Notes: generated from the sequence alone by a model not told the origin. 64,000 nucleotides of DNA from Martinezella tropici (GCA_000799755.1 JUHI01000014.1:104523-168522), one strand, 5' to 3'; positions 26,235 through 35,080 are shown, counted from the stretch's first letter. Numbers and translations: made by a program.

Positions 26235-26846
26235 TCACATTGGCGGTATGACGCCGTTTATGCCGACCAGAACACGGTCGGATTCAACCGTGTTGTCTCC
26301 GGCGGTCGTGCCATTGATGATAACGCCGGCGCCGGGTTTGATGTCGTCCTTCGTTGCCTTGCCGAAGGTGACGACCGGCGTGCCCGGCGGGATGGAGATC
26401 TTCTTCTCGCCGCCCTTGTAGGTGAGCGACAGGGTAGGTCCGTTGACCGAGGTAACGGCGCTGGCAACCGTCGCATTGGTCATCGAGCTCTTCGGCTTCA
26501 GATCCCAACCATAATCGCCCTCGCCGGTGCCCTTCATGGCGGCCGGGAATATCAGCACTTCAAGCGCGCCATTGATGCCGCTGTCGGTCGGAACGGAGGC
26601 GATGCCGACGAAGTCCCCGGGCTTGATATCTGTCACCGCGGCGTTGACGATGCCGTTGACGGCCCATCCGGACTTCAACTTGATGGTAACGTCCTTGCCT
26701 TCGCGTGATTTGACCATCAGCGTATCGCCGCTGAGGCTTTCCACGACACCGCGAACGCGCGCCTTGTCGGCGGCATGTGCGGATAGTGCGGTCACAGCGC
26801 CGAGCGCCAGCGCCATACCCATGATCTTCAACTTCGTGAGCGACAT
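26235..26846 (-). CDS. Exported protein with DUF5666-like repeats
   Basis: A 203-residue periplasmic protein with a signal peptide ending SAHAAD. The mature part shows two similar halves of OB-like strands (ARVRGVVESLSGDTLMVKSR; NGPTLSLTYKGGEKKISIPP), as in DUF5666-type domains. It is the first gene of the minus-strand operon that includes the cytochrome and molybdoenzyme, 127 bases upstream of the cytochrome gene. The start at 26846 has GGAGAGCAGA before it. Its function is not known; a metal or redox role is a guess from context. Confidence 0.8.
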   Translation of the reverse strand: MSLTKLKIMGMALALGAVTALSAHAADKARVRGVVESLSGDTLMVKSREGKDVTIKLKSGWAVNGIVNAAVTDIKPGDFVGIASVPTDSGINGALEVLIFPAAMKGTGEGDYGWDLKPKSSMTNATVASAVTSVNGPTLSLTYKGGEKKISIPPGTPVVTFGKATKDDIKPGAGVIINGTTAGDNTVESDRVLVGINGVIPPM

Positions 26847-26989
26847 TCTGCTCTCCATATCTTCGATCTTCTCGACATGATCCCCATCCGGTTTTCTGGA
26901 GCGGGTAGGGTGATCGCTTTGGAAACGGGGCAATCCGCAAATGACGTCGTGTCGACGACAGCATGTTGTCCCTCAATTCCGCTTCCTCA

Positions 26990-27015
26990 TTCGGCACCTT
27001 CGCGAATGCGTTACA
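26990..27015 (-). promoter_or_regulatory. ECF promoter for the molybdoenzyme operon
   Basis: Read on the minus strand: TGTAAC, 16 bases, CGAATG (-35 at 27015-27010, -10 at 26993 down to 26988). It is identical in both boxes to the plus-strand element at 27068 and resembles the SigF motif known from Caulobacter (GTAAC...CGAA). Confidence 0.8.
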
Positions 27016-27067
27016 GAGATCACGCCGTTGTGATCGCAAGAAGGGAGACAAAATATTCGCCTGAGGA

Positions 27068-27093
27068 TGTAACAAAGAGCGCCGCTCAACGAA
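27068..27093 (+). promoter_or_regulatory. ECF promoter for the sigma/anti-sigma operon
   Basis: TGTAAC, 16 bases, CGAATG, ending 13 bases before the sigma start, so the message would have a very short leader. It mirrors the minus-strand copy at 27015 and implies autoregulation. Confidence 0.8.
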
Positions 27094-27106
27094 TGACTGC
27101 CCGTGA

Positions 27107-27664
27107 ATGACTAAATCGGTATCGGAACAGCTCCTGAAAGGTTTGATGCTTCTGTCGCTTGATGGCGATGAAGCTGCGTACAGGCGTTTGCTCGTTATTT
27201 TACGCGACCTGCTTTTGGCGTTTTATCGCAGGAGGCTTGGGTCCGATGCCGACCGCGACGCTGAGGATCTGGTTCAGGAGGTGCTTTTGGCAGTGCATGG
27301 CCGGCGCATTACCTACGATCGGGAACGACCGTTTACCGCCTGGTTCTTCCAGATCGCGAAATACAAGTTGATCGATCACTTCAGGGCAAATGGCGGCAAA
27401 AGAGACGTCGAAATTGCATTGGGAGACGAGATCGCCGCCGAATTTCGAGAGGAAGCGCTGTTTGCCCACCTCGACGTCGACCGTCTTCTCGATCAACTGC
27501 CCGCCAAACAGAGGGAGCTTCTGAGGCAGGTAAAGATCGCCGGAAAGACCACTGCTGAAGCCGCGATCGAAACGGGGCAGTCTGAAGCAATGGTTCGCGT
27601 CAGCATCCACCGGGGGATGCGCGCGATTGGACGTAAGCTGGGTTTTGCCAATGACGAAAAATGA
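27107..27664 (+). CDS. sigF: ECF RNA polymerase sigma factor, SigF type
   Basis: A 185-residue sigma-70 family protein. Region 2 contains DADRDAEDLVQEVLLAVHGR and PFTAWFFQIAKYKLIDHFRA; region 4 contains LLDQLPAKQRELLRQVKIAG and VRVSIHRGMRAIG. The following gene encodes an NrsF-type membrane anti-sigma factor and overlaps it by 14 bases, which defines the SigF-NrsF type. In other alphaproteobacteria this sigma responds to oxidative or metal stress and controls periplasmic redox genes, matching the divergent operon here. Confidence 0.9.
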   Translation: MTKSVSEQLLKGLMLLSLDGDEAAYRRLLVILRDLLLAFYRRRLGSDADRDAEDLVQEVLLAVHGRRITYDRERPFTAWFFQIAKYKLIDHFRANGGKRDVEIALGDEIAAEFREEALFAHLDVDRLLDQLPAKQRELLRQVKIAGKTTAEAAIETGQSEAMVRVSIHRGMRAIGRKLGFANDEK

Positions 27665-28292
27665 TGAATTCATCGAGGCTCTGGTGAGTGACCTCACCCC
27701 GGTTCGCCCTCATGCGCTGCGGATGCGGCTCGCACTTGCCATCGTTGTCGGCGTTGTCGGCGCGGCTGTCGCGCTGCTGATATCGCTCACCTTTCGCCCG
27801 CATCTGCACCATGTGACGGTTGCGGCGTTTTGGGTGAAGTTTTTATATACCGTCATACTGATGAGCGCGACGGTCGTCGCTCTTGAGCGGGTTGCGCGAC
27901 CGGAAGGTTCGATTGGCCGCATGGTCCAGGTTTTGGCTCTGGCCTTCGGCGTCGTCGTGCTGCTGGCAATCGTCCAGCTCGGGCTGTCGCCAGCTTCATC
28001 CTATCCAGGTTTGATTATCGGATTTTCTGCGTCGTTTTGCCCGTTCCTGATCGTGGCTTTCGGCATTCCCTCTTTCTGTGCCAACATGTGGTTTCTCAGG
28101 CGCGCAGCCCCAACGCGTCCAGCGCTGGCCGGTTTCGTTGCGGGTGCCTGCGCCGGGGGCGTCGGCGGCTGGGTATATTCCTGGGCCTGCGTCGAAAACG
28201 GCATTCCGTTCATCGCGATATGGTACACGCTCGGCATCTTGCTGAGCGGGGTGGTCGGAAGCCTGGTCGGCAAAGTCAGCCTGCGCTGGTAG
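27651..28292 (+). CDS. nrsF: NrsF-type anti-sigma factor (DUF1109)
   Basis: A protein of about 213 residues with six predicted membrane helices, as in the DUF1109/NrsF family. The short cytoplasmic N-terminus MTKNDEFIEALVSDLTPVRP is the usual sigma-binding part. A cysteine in SFCPFL, one in IPSFCANMWFLRRAAP and one in WACVENG are candidates for the stress-sensing residues of the family. It starts inside the sigma gene's last codons. It should hold the sigma factor at the membrane until oxidation or metal exposure releases it. Confidence 0.88.
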   Translation: MTKNDEFIEALVSDLTPVRPHALRMRLALAIVVGVVGAAVALLISLTFRPHLHHVTVAAFWVKFLYTVILMSATVVALERVARPEGSIGRMVQVLALAFGVVVLLAIVQLGLSPASSYPGLIIGFSASFCPFLIVAFGIPSFCANMWFLRRAAPTRPALAGFVAGACAGGVGGWVYSWACVENGIPFIAIWYTLGILLSGVVGSLVGKVSLRW

Positions 28293-28458
28293 CCTCGTTT
28301 TCGCCTGCCGACTGGCCCACGCACGCGGCCGATCTGAAGCCGTCCCGGTTTTCTGACGGTGATGGTGATTGCAAGTGCAATCGAGGGAGACGATAAGGCT
28401 TTTTCGCGTTATGAATGGCAGTTATTGATCCTACCAATCAGACGCCGAGGTCCTGCAC

Positions 28459-28629
28459 ATGGCTTTGAATGTGCTCTTCATTGGCGGTACCGGCCAAATC
28501 TCATATCCCTGCGTCGAGCGTGCTGTTGACGAGGGACATCGCGTCAGTGTCTACAACCGCGGCCTGAGGGGCGACCCAGCGATCCATCGGCTGCGGAGCG
28601 TCGGGGGAAGGCCGTCATGTACGAAGTGA
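28459..28629 (+). pseudogene. NAD-dependent epimerase N-terminal fragment
   Basis: A 56-codon frame starting MALNVLFIGGTGQISYPCVE, with HRVSVYNRGLRGD after it. This is the Rossmann start (GGTGQIS) of an NAD-dependent epimerase/isoflavone reductase-like protein, normally about 300 residues. The frame breaks off after RSVGG and nothing downstream continues it. It is a truncated relic. Confidence 0.75.
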
Positions 28630-28673
28630 TGGCGCTTCTTGCTAGGTTGCTGCCAGAGTTTCCCGATAAATGA

Positions 28674-28916
28674 GGCAGACTACCTTCGCTTCTCTATCTC
28701 TTCCTGCTCGATCGCTACGGGATTCGCATTTCCGGTGTGCAGGGACAGATTGCCGCTGATATGGCAATTGAAGAGGATGGTCGTTTGCTGCAGCTAAGGC
28801 CGCCGATCGGCGTGCTCACGGTCGACGAAGTGGCTTATGATCAGTCTGCGGTTCCCATGTTCGTCGCAAAGCATCGTGCGACGACGAGAAGCCACCGCTA
28901 CGTGCATGAGGTTCAA
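28674..28916 (+). pseudogene. GntR-family regulator fragment (UTRA domain only)
   Basis: The frame reads LYLFLLDRYGIRISGVQGQI, LLQLRPPIGVLTVDEVAYD and HRYVHEVQ, which matches the C-terminal effector-binding (UTRA) half of HutC/FarR-type GntR regulators. The DNA-binding half is missing, and a stop lies just upstream. It directly abuts the next gene. Together with the epimerase fragment it marks a deletion scar. Confidence 0.6.
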
Positions 28917-28917
28917 T

Positions 28918-29718
28918 ATGCAGCATCAGGCAGTTCAGCATTCCTATCGGAGGGCGTTCGTTGGGACGGCAGCGATCGCGTTCCTCTATCTGCTCGCAAT
29001 CCTGGTATCGTCGCGACAGACGCAAGACGCATTTAACGCCGGAAATTGGGGTTATGCGCTGGGGCCACCTGTTTTCGCGATGCTGATCGGTACGCTGATT
29101 GCCGGTTACTGGACGAACAAATCATCGAGCGAGGCTTCGTTTGTGCGCGCGGCGATGCGCGGCGGCGTGATCGCGCTGGCGCTGCTCGTTCTGGCACATC
29201 TTGGCGATGTCGCCGAGCAGCAGGAAAGGCAGGAGATCCAGGCCGAGGCGATCGCTAAATGGAAGCTCGAACCGATGCCGGTGCAGGTCACTTGGCCTAG
29301 CGGATGGCAGGTGGAGCCTGTGCAATTCAACGATAAGCTGTCCGGCTTCATGCAGGTGGCGAACAGGCAGACGGATGCGGCCGCGAGTTTCGTGTCGCTC
29401 GTCTGCGCGCATCCTTCGTCGCGGGCTGCCAACCAACCGCTGGATGAATTGCTGAAGGAAACGGCAGACGGATTTTTTGGACAGTTCAAGAAGGAGAACA
29501 TCGAACTTGTTGCCGGTACATCGTCCGATGCGGCACTCGGCGATTATCGAGGACGGCGGGTTGAGTTCGACAGCAAGAGCGATACGCTCCTGCTGCACGG
29601 AGAAATCGTTGCTGCCCATGGACCATCCTGCCTGTTGCTGACGATTGCCTATCACGCGGGCCAACCCTATGACGCGATCAAGGATGTCATCGATAGCTTC
29701 AAGGCTTCAATTAAATAG
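28918..29718 (+). CDS. Membrane-anchored protein of unknown function
   Basis: A protein of about 266 residues. Three hydrophobic segments occupy the first 100 residues (AIAFLYLLAILV, GPPVFAMLIGTLIAGYW, GVIALALLVLAHLGDVA), followed by a soluble domain of about 160 residues. No family is recognised. The soluble half looks like the periplasmic beta-rich domains that follow short anchors. The start at 28918 follows GAGGTTCAAT. No operon partner is evident: both flanks are fragments or opposite-strand genes. Confidence 0.65.
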   Translation: MQHQAVQHSYRRAFVGTAAIAFLYLLAILVSSRQTQDAFNAGNWGYALGPPVFAMLIGTLIAGYWTNKSSSEASFVRAAMRGGVIALALLVLAHLGDVAEQQERQEIQAEAIAKWKLEPMPVQVTWPSGWQVEPVQFNDKLSGFMQVANRQTDAAASFVSLVCAHPSSRAANQPLDELLKETADGFFGQFKKENIELVAGTSSDAALGDYRGRRVEFDSKSDTLLLHGEIVAAHGPSCLLLTIAYHAGQPYDAIKDVIDSFKASIK

Positions 29719-29845
29719 GCGCGGCTTAGCTGCAAGACTCGTTCTGCAAAGAAATCAGATAGTTATGCTGCAAAAAATTTGAGAATTGGCAATTAAAGCA
29801 AGAAAGCCACTCAGGTCTTGCCACTCTATCTGGGATTCGTTCCCG

Positions 29846-30103
29846 TCATGGAAAACTCATGGGTTCGGTCGGAGTCTTAGCGCGGAGCTGGTTGAGGCGC
29901 TCTGTTTCTGTGTCGGTCAGTCCGCCAGCCTCACGGGTAATAGTTGTCAACAAAGTGAGGAGTTTCAGACGACCTTCCGGCTTGGGCGCCTGTTCCAGAA
30001 TGCTGCGGATCTCGGCTTCGGTGCTATGCCTGTGCAGGGCAGCGCGGACGCGGATGGCACGATGCACCTCATCTGGGACATTGCGAATTGTGATAGATCG
30101 CAT
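29846..30103 (-). CDS. Orphan FitA/VapB-like antitoxin
   Basis: An 85-residue ribbon-helix-helix protein, MRSITIRNVPDEVHRAIRVR, then AALHRHSTEAEIRSILEQA, the classic FitA-type plasmid stability antitoxin. It normally overlaps a VapC/FitB PIN-domain toxin gene. Here the expected toxin start is followed by only MTGTNPR and a stop, so the toxin has been lost. The antitoxin itself looks intact, with a conserved EPMSF end. Confidence 0.82.
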   Translation of the reverse strand: MRSITIRNVPDEVHRAIRVRAALHRHSTEAEIRSILEQAPKPEGRLKLLTLLTTITREAGGLTDTETERLNQLRAKTPTEPMSFP

Positions 30104-30309
30104 TGCTCTATTGCCTCCAATATGATTGCGCTACTTGCAGGATTTATACTTGCAATCAATTCTTCAATTCGAAGCATCGTGAAACTCGCTCCACAATGCC
30201 TCAAGTCGCACCGGCGAATCGACCGGTGGGACGCTTCCGTCCGGTGCTGCGGTATCCGGCAACAGAATTGCCAAGGCCGCCGACCATTCGCGCTTACTTT
30301 GTCCGGCTG

Positions 30310-31227
30310 TCACTGAATCGCCCGCAACCAAGAAAGCAAATGGCCTTTGGGCGCATCGTCGGTGATCGCCGATCCAACCGCAACGCTGGCGGTCATGCCC
30401 GCCGCAAGTTCGATTCCTGGTGGCACGCGATCGATGTGGATACGAACAGGGATGCGCTGAGCAAGACGCACCCATGTAAACGTCGCCTCGACACTCGGCA
30501 GGCCGAGATGACCCGGCGTGTCATTGCTGTCCTCGATCCCGCGGCCAATGCTTTCGACGCGGCCGGAGATGGGCTGGTCAAAGCCCATCAACATGACCCG
30601 CGCCGGGCTGCCGGCATGAATTTGCCGGAGCTTCGTCTCCTCGAAATAGCCGGTGATCCAGAAACTGGTAGCGTCGAGGATTGCTATCCTGGTGACGCCG
30701 GCTGTCGCGTAGTCGCCAGGCCGCATCCGCAGATTGGTGATATATCCATCGACGGGCGACCGGATCGTGGCTCGCGCGAGATTGAGCTTGGCGAGATCGA
30801 GCGACGCTAGCGCACCCTGATAGGCGGCGGCGGCTTGGGCGGCAGCCCCGCCCGTTTGCTGCACGTCCTCCTGGGAGACGACTTGCCGAAGTTGTCTTCG
30901 CCGCTCCGCCATCGCCTGGCGGACGAGCATGTCCTGACGCTTCGCTTCGACATCGGCCTCTGCGGATGCCACGGCAAGGCGGAACCGCGCAGGGTCAATC
31001 ACGTAGAGAATGTCGCCGTGATGGACGTACTGGTTGTCGATAACGGATACGGCGCTGATCGTGCCGGAGACTTCCGGTACGATCTGCACGATATCCGCGC
31101 TCACCCGGCCGTCGCGGGTCCATGGCGCCAATACATATTGGCGCCACAGCGTGACGACGAGCAGGACGGTTGCACCGAGGATGACAAGTGACAGGGCGCT
31201 GCGCGCCAAGGGCTTCAAAATACGCAT
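30310..31227 (-). CDS. Efflux periplasmic adaptor subunit (HlyD/AaeA type)
   Basis: A 305-residue membrane-fusion protein. One N-terminal helix (SALSLVILGATVLLVVTLWR) is followed by the lipoyl half GRVSADIVQIVPEVSGTISA, a coiled-coil hairpin with RQLRQVVSQEDVQQTGG, then ARATIRSPVDGYITNL and the beta-barrel. The start at 31227 gives the usual AaeA length; a longer upstream frame is not needed. It lies eight bases after the DUF1656 gene and links the inner-membrane pump to the outer membrane. Confidence 0.9.
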   Translation of the reverse strand: MRILKPLARSALSLVILGATVLLVVTLWRQYVLAPWTRDGRVSADIVQIVPEVSGTISAVSVIDNQYVHHGDILYVIDPARFRLAVASAEADVEAKRQDMLVRQAMAERRRQLRQVVSQEDVQQTGGAAAQAAAAYQGALASLDLAKLNLARATIRSPVDGYITNLRMRPGDYATAGVTRIAILDATSFWITGYFEETKLRQIHAGSPARVMLMGFDQPISGRVESIGRGIEDSNDTPGHLGLPSVEATFTWVRLAQRIPVRIHIDRVPPGIELAAGMTASVAVGSAITDDAPKGHLLSWLRAIQ

Positions 31228-31235
31228 ATGACAAC

Positions 31236-31430
31236 TCAGGCATAGAGAATGAAAAGAGCGAGGATCGAAAGCGCCGCCGCGAATTCGATCAAGGCGGGAT
31301 GCCAGACCCGGCGCAATAGCCCGATACGAGCCAGGATGGTTTGCAGCAGCAAGAAGAGCGGCAGCATCGCGCAGGCGTAGAAAAGAAGCGGCGGGACATA
31401 GATGCCCGCAAGGTTGACCTCGCTCAGCAT
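31236..31430 (-). CDS. AaeX-like small membrane protein (DUF1656)
   Basis: A 64-residue protein with two membrane helices (VPPLLFYACAMLPLFLLLQT; FAAALSILALFILYA) and the characteristic EVNLAGIYVPP start. Such proteins sit between FUSC and HlyD genes in aromatic carboxylic-acid efflux operons. It overlaps the FUSC gene by seven bases. The role of DUF1656 proteins is unclear. Confidence 0.88.
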   Translation of the reverse strand: MLSEVNLAGIYVPPLLFYACAMLPLFLLLQTILARIGLLRRVWHPALIEFAAALSILALFILYA

Positions 31431-33517
31431 CGGCGGCCTCCGGCGAAAGCGAAGAAAGCGGCGTGAGCGTCGAGCAGCGAGCCGATATCCATAAGCGCCG
31501 AAGCAACGCGGTGGACCAAGCGCCTTGCGGACGTATCACCATCGTGTTCACATAAGAGTTGCGCGGCAGTCGCCCGAAGATGGTTGGCCGCGCCGGCCGG
31601 CGTCGTGCCCCGATCTTGCAAGTCCCGTAAAGCGGCCCGCGTGAACGTCTGGGCCCATGCAGGGAAGTCGGGTTGGTTGAGCGCGTTGCGGATTCGCAGC
31701 AGCGCGCGGCCCACCTGGAGGCCCGCGAAACCGTCCTCCATGATTGGCCGCAAGCCGACAGGATCGCTCTTGAGCGTGAGGGCTATGCGCGACAGACGAT
31801 GGTGCTGGAGGTGCTCCCAGGCGAGCCGATCCACTGGCCGGGTGCTTCTGGCGACAGCAAATACGTCGTTTCGGATTGCCCCGACGATGCGCCGAGCTTC
31901 CTTCATAGGGTCGCGCGGCAGAAGGAGGCGGAAGCACAGCAGCGTCACGATGACGCCGGCCAGCCAGCCACAAACCTGATTGCACCAGGAGGCCATATTG
32001 AACGTCATCGGGTTGTTCGCACCGACCAGCGTGTTGAACGCGACCAGATAGGCGAGCGCTGCGGCCGCATATTTCGGTTTCGTCGTGGCGTAGAGACCCG
32101 CGATCCAGAATGGCGCTAGCGCGGCGATCAGAAGCGGAAACCCGTCGATCAGCGGTAGGATGAGGAAGGCGCACACGAAACTCGTGGGGACCGCGACGAC
32201 CGTGCCCTTTACGAACTCGACAGCGGCGCCAGCCGGATTGCTCGTCATGGCCAGGAGCACGCAATAAGGTGCGAGAACGAGCAGCATCAGAGTGCCGCCA
32301 GACCACCCCGTGGCGATCCAGAAGACACCACCAATGATGATCGCCAGGACCGAGCGCAGGCCATTGTCCAATCCGGCGCGCCAATCCCGGTGAAACCGAA
32401 AAATGCGACGGATGCGGTGCAAGCGTTTACTGCGCAGACGCGTCAAACTCACGAGCGCGTACTCGTAGTCTTCGATCATTTCGACCAGGCGATCGATCTG
32501 GATCAGAACGTCAAGACCGTCTGCGCTTTCCAGCCTCTCCGCTTCTGCTGCAGAGGCTTTCAGGTCATGGCGAACGGCCTCGATCAACCGCAGGGCGACC
32601 TCGGCTCCAGCCGGCGACGCCAATGCCTCGGATATTGCATCTAGAGTTTGGCGGATTCGGATCGCTGCCGTTGCGATGAGGGGATGCGGCTGTTCGGCGG
32701 ACTGCCAGCCGCTCGCGCCAACCAGGCTGGCGAACAGCGCAGCCATGCCATCACGCGCCGTGCCCGCCCGCAACGCTACCTCTGCGGATTCGGCCGATGC
32801 CAGTTCCAGCAGATCGTCCAGGGCAAACAGGTCTGGCACGAGGCCGACAGCTGACAGTGTGTCCGGTTTTGCTTCGCCTGGCAGTCTTGCGGCAATAAAC
32901 CGACCCACGGCCGCGATGAGACGTGCGAAGCTGGTATCGAGTTTCGGTGGTGTTGCCCGAGCGGAAAGTAATGCCGTGACGACGCCCAGGCATACTACAC
33001 CAAGCACGACGGTCGCGACCCGGCCGAGCGCGTGTTCAAGCGAGGTGTCGGGATGTTCGAGCGAGCCGTAGGTCGCTAGCCCGATCGTATAGCCTGCCAC
33101 GGCCGCCCCGGAGGCACGGAAATGGCGAAAGATCATCGCGCCGCCCGTGCAAAGCCCAAGCCAGAGAGCGAAACCGAGAACGAACAACGCCGGCGTTTGG
33201 GCGGAAAAGCCCATCAGAAGGATGGCAACGAGGCCACCGATCAGTGTGCCGATGACACGCCACGTCCCCTTGGCGAGAACCGCGCCCTGATTGGCGTTGG
33301 CGACGAGCAGCACCGTCGTGGCTGCTGAATAGGGTGTCTCCACCTGGCAGACGAACCCGATTCCAAGAGCGAGTGCGGCGGCCAGTGCCGACCGGAAGAT
33401 GTAACCCCATTGCGGGCTGAACAGGTCGATGCGCAGGACCAGGGAGAGACCCTTTTTCAGGCGGCAGGGTGCTTGTTCCGTTAGCCATTCTAGCCATACC
33501 GTGCCGATCGCTGCCAT
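31424..33517 (-). CDS. FUSC-family efflux pump (AaeB-like)
   Basis: A 697-residue inner-membrane protein with two FUSC halves. Each half has five to six helices (first about residues 35-170, second about 375-510) and a cytoplasmic domain between them. It is the first gene of an AaeB-AaeX-AaeA-like operon exporting aromatic carboxylic acids or similar compounds. It is divergent from a GntR regulator with a 25-base palindrome between them. An alternative start a few codons in is possible. Confidence 0.9.
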   Translation of the reverse strand: MAAIGTVWLEWLTEQAPCRLKKGLSLVLRIDLFSPQWGYIFRSALAAALALGIGFVCQVETPYSAATTVLLVANANQGAVLAKGTWRVIGTLIGGLVAILLMGFSAQTPALFVLGFALWLGLCTGGAMIFRHFRASGAAVAGYTIGLATYGSLEHPDTSLEHALGRVATVVLGVVCLGVVTALLSARATPPKLDTSFARLIAAVGRFIAARLPGEAKPDTLSAVGLVPDLFALDDLLELASAESAEVALRAGTARDGMAALFASLVGASGWQSAEQPHPLIATAAIRIRQTLDAISEALASPAGAEVALRLIEAVRHDLKASAAEAERLESADGLDVLIQIDRLVEMIEDYEYALVSLTRLRSKRLHRIRRIFRFHRDWRAGLDNGLRSVLAIIIGGVFWIATGWSGGTLMLLVLAPYCVLLAMTSNPAGAAVEFVKGTVVAVPTSFVCAFLILPLIDGFPLLIAALAPFWIAGLYATTKPKYAAAALAYLVAFNTLVGANNPMTFNMASWCNQVCGWLAGVIVTLLCFRLLLPRDPMKEARRIVGAIRNDVFAVARSTRPVDRLAWEHLQHHRLSRIALTLKSDPVGLRPIMEDGFAGLQVGRALLRIRNALNQPDFPAWAQTFTRAALRDLQDRGTTPAGAANHLRATAAQLLCEHDGDTSARRLVHRVASALMDIGSLLDAHAAFFAFAGGRRC

Positions 33518-33602
33518 TCTCCGCCATTTCTGTCCAGCCCAAAGAGCTGCCTCATCACCGGACCAGGTGCGATCAAGCGCCCTGGTTGCCTATTTCATAT
33601 TC

Positions 33603-33627
33603 TAAACATAGGATCATCCTATGTTTA
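33603..33627. promoter_or_regulatory. Operator between the efflux operon and gntR
   Basis: A perfect palindrome with 12-base arms, TAAACATAGGAT-C and its mirror. A second half-site, CATAGGAT, lies at 33671-33678, 19 bases before gntR. It is the likely binding site of the adjacent regulator. Confidence 0.8.
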
Positions 33628-33696
33628 AGGTAAGGCGCGGTCAAGCGCCTGGGTAAAACAAACATTCTTACATAGGATGATCGGGTTTTTCCTGTT

Positions 33697-34416
33697 ATGA
33701 AACGCGCCATGTCCACATCTGTCACGCTTCCCCAGGCGCCTCGGCGCTCCCTTGTAGAATCAACGATGGATCTGATCCGCGCCCAGATCGAAGGAGGAGC
33801 CTGGAAGGTCGGCGAACGGATTCCGAAGGAACAGGAGCTGGCCGACATGCTTCAGGTCGGCCGCAACACGGTGCGCGAAGCTATTCGCGTCCTGTCGCAT
33901 GCCAATGTTCTCGAAGTTCGCCAGGGGGACGGCACCTATGTGCGCTCGAACGTCGATCCCGCGGAGGTCATGCGTCGGGTCAGTCGATCGAGCCTGCGAG
34001 ATCACTTCGAGCTGCGGGCTATGCTGGAGACGGAAGCCGCAAGGCTTGCCGCAACCCACTGCAGCAAAGCTGATGTTGCGCTGCTTCGCGATCTTCTCAA
34101 AGAGCGCAGCGAACAGCACAATCATAAGAACCGCGAGGCCTTCGTTGACGCTGATCTTGCATTTCATGGTGCGATTGCGCGCATCTCCGGCAACGCCGCC
34201 CTTGCCGAACTCTACCGCTACTTTGCAAGTATGGTGCGTCTCAACACGCTCTCCGCGCTGGAGCACGATGACCTGCCCGAGCCAGGCCTGGAGGCCCACG
34301 CGGCGATCGTGGACGCGATCGATAGCCGCGATGAAGAAGCAGCCGCGATCGCTGCAAGGGCCGTTGTCGCGCCTCTGATTGAGGCGCTGAGATCGGAAGA
34401 TCGATCGTCTCGATAG
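33697..34416 (+). CDS. GntR-family regulator (FadR/FCD subfamily)
   Basis: A 239-residue regulator. The winged helix runs through GERIPKEQELADMLQVGRNT and VREAIRVLSHANVLEVRQGD. The FCD effector domain has FELRAMLETEAARLAA, DLAFHGAIARISGNA and the histidine in LEAHAAIVDAI that with Asp and His residues binds metal or acids. It is divergent from the FUSC efflux operon and most likely represses it until its substrate accumulates. Confidence 0.92.
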   Translation: MKRAMSTSVTLPQAPRRSLVESTMDLIRAQIEGGAWKVGERIPKEQELADMLQVGRNTVREAIRVLSHANVLEVRQGDGTYVRSNVDPAEVMRRVSRSSLRDHFELRAMLETEAARLAATHCSKADVALLRDLLKERSEQHNHKNREAFVDADLAFHGAIARISGNAALAELYRYFASMVRLNTLSALEHDDLPEPGLEAHAAIVDAIDSRDEEAAAIAARAVVAPLIEALRSEDRSSR

Positions 34417-35080
34417 TCACGGTCGGCTTCACGCTCGGCAACGGCGCCGCGTCTCCAGTAGCCCCATGCGTGCATAGTGGCACGGGAAATCATGCGCTCC
34501 TTTATCAGGAAGGCGCAGCCGGCGAATGACGCCGCTCTCCGCACCCAGCCATATTTGACTTTCAGGCGATGACCGGTGAATCGGCGTTGCCGAATGGCCC
34601 GGCGGGCATGAATGTCGAGCCGCGAACTGTGGATATTCATGTCGGGCACATTCGTCGAGCGCTCAGGAGAGCTGGGCCAGATCTTATCCGGACTGTTTGT
34701 GCGCGCGGTTACGCGCTGGATTTGGAGTGCGAAGCATCCGACTAGTGCAGCGGGGATATTGCATAATATCGTCACATGAAACACGCCAGATTGGCGTACT
34801 CACCAAAAAGTTCGGTTCAGACCTCTCTTTAGCGAAGATAGCATCAATCGCAATGGCATTATACCAAAGTATCGGTTGCCGCGGTTGACTGAGGGAATAT
34901 ATCAAGCACTGTCTCGGATGTTCCTATACCATCGTGGTCGGTGTAGGCAGACTAGGTGTGTGATATAGAGCGATACAAACATGCGATCCAATCTTCGTAT
35001 TTTGAGCAACTATCGATCTTAGGGACGAATGGTATTGAGATCATTATTTTCGATAGCCCATAGAAAAGGATGACTTAACT
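34417..35080. other. AT-richer intergenic stretch without a recognisable gene
   Basis: About 660 bases after gntR. Composition falls towards A+T from about 34740 onward, unlike the flanking genes. A short sequence at 34886-34905 (TGACTGAGGGAATATATCAA) recurs with small changes at 35145-35165. I see no convincing coding frame, tRNA or IS end. Confidence 0.5.

Noticed and set aside
30103..30810. Plus-strand open frame (235 codons) opposite the HlyD gene
   Set aside because: Antisense to a clear efflux adaptor gene, with no motif of its own.
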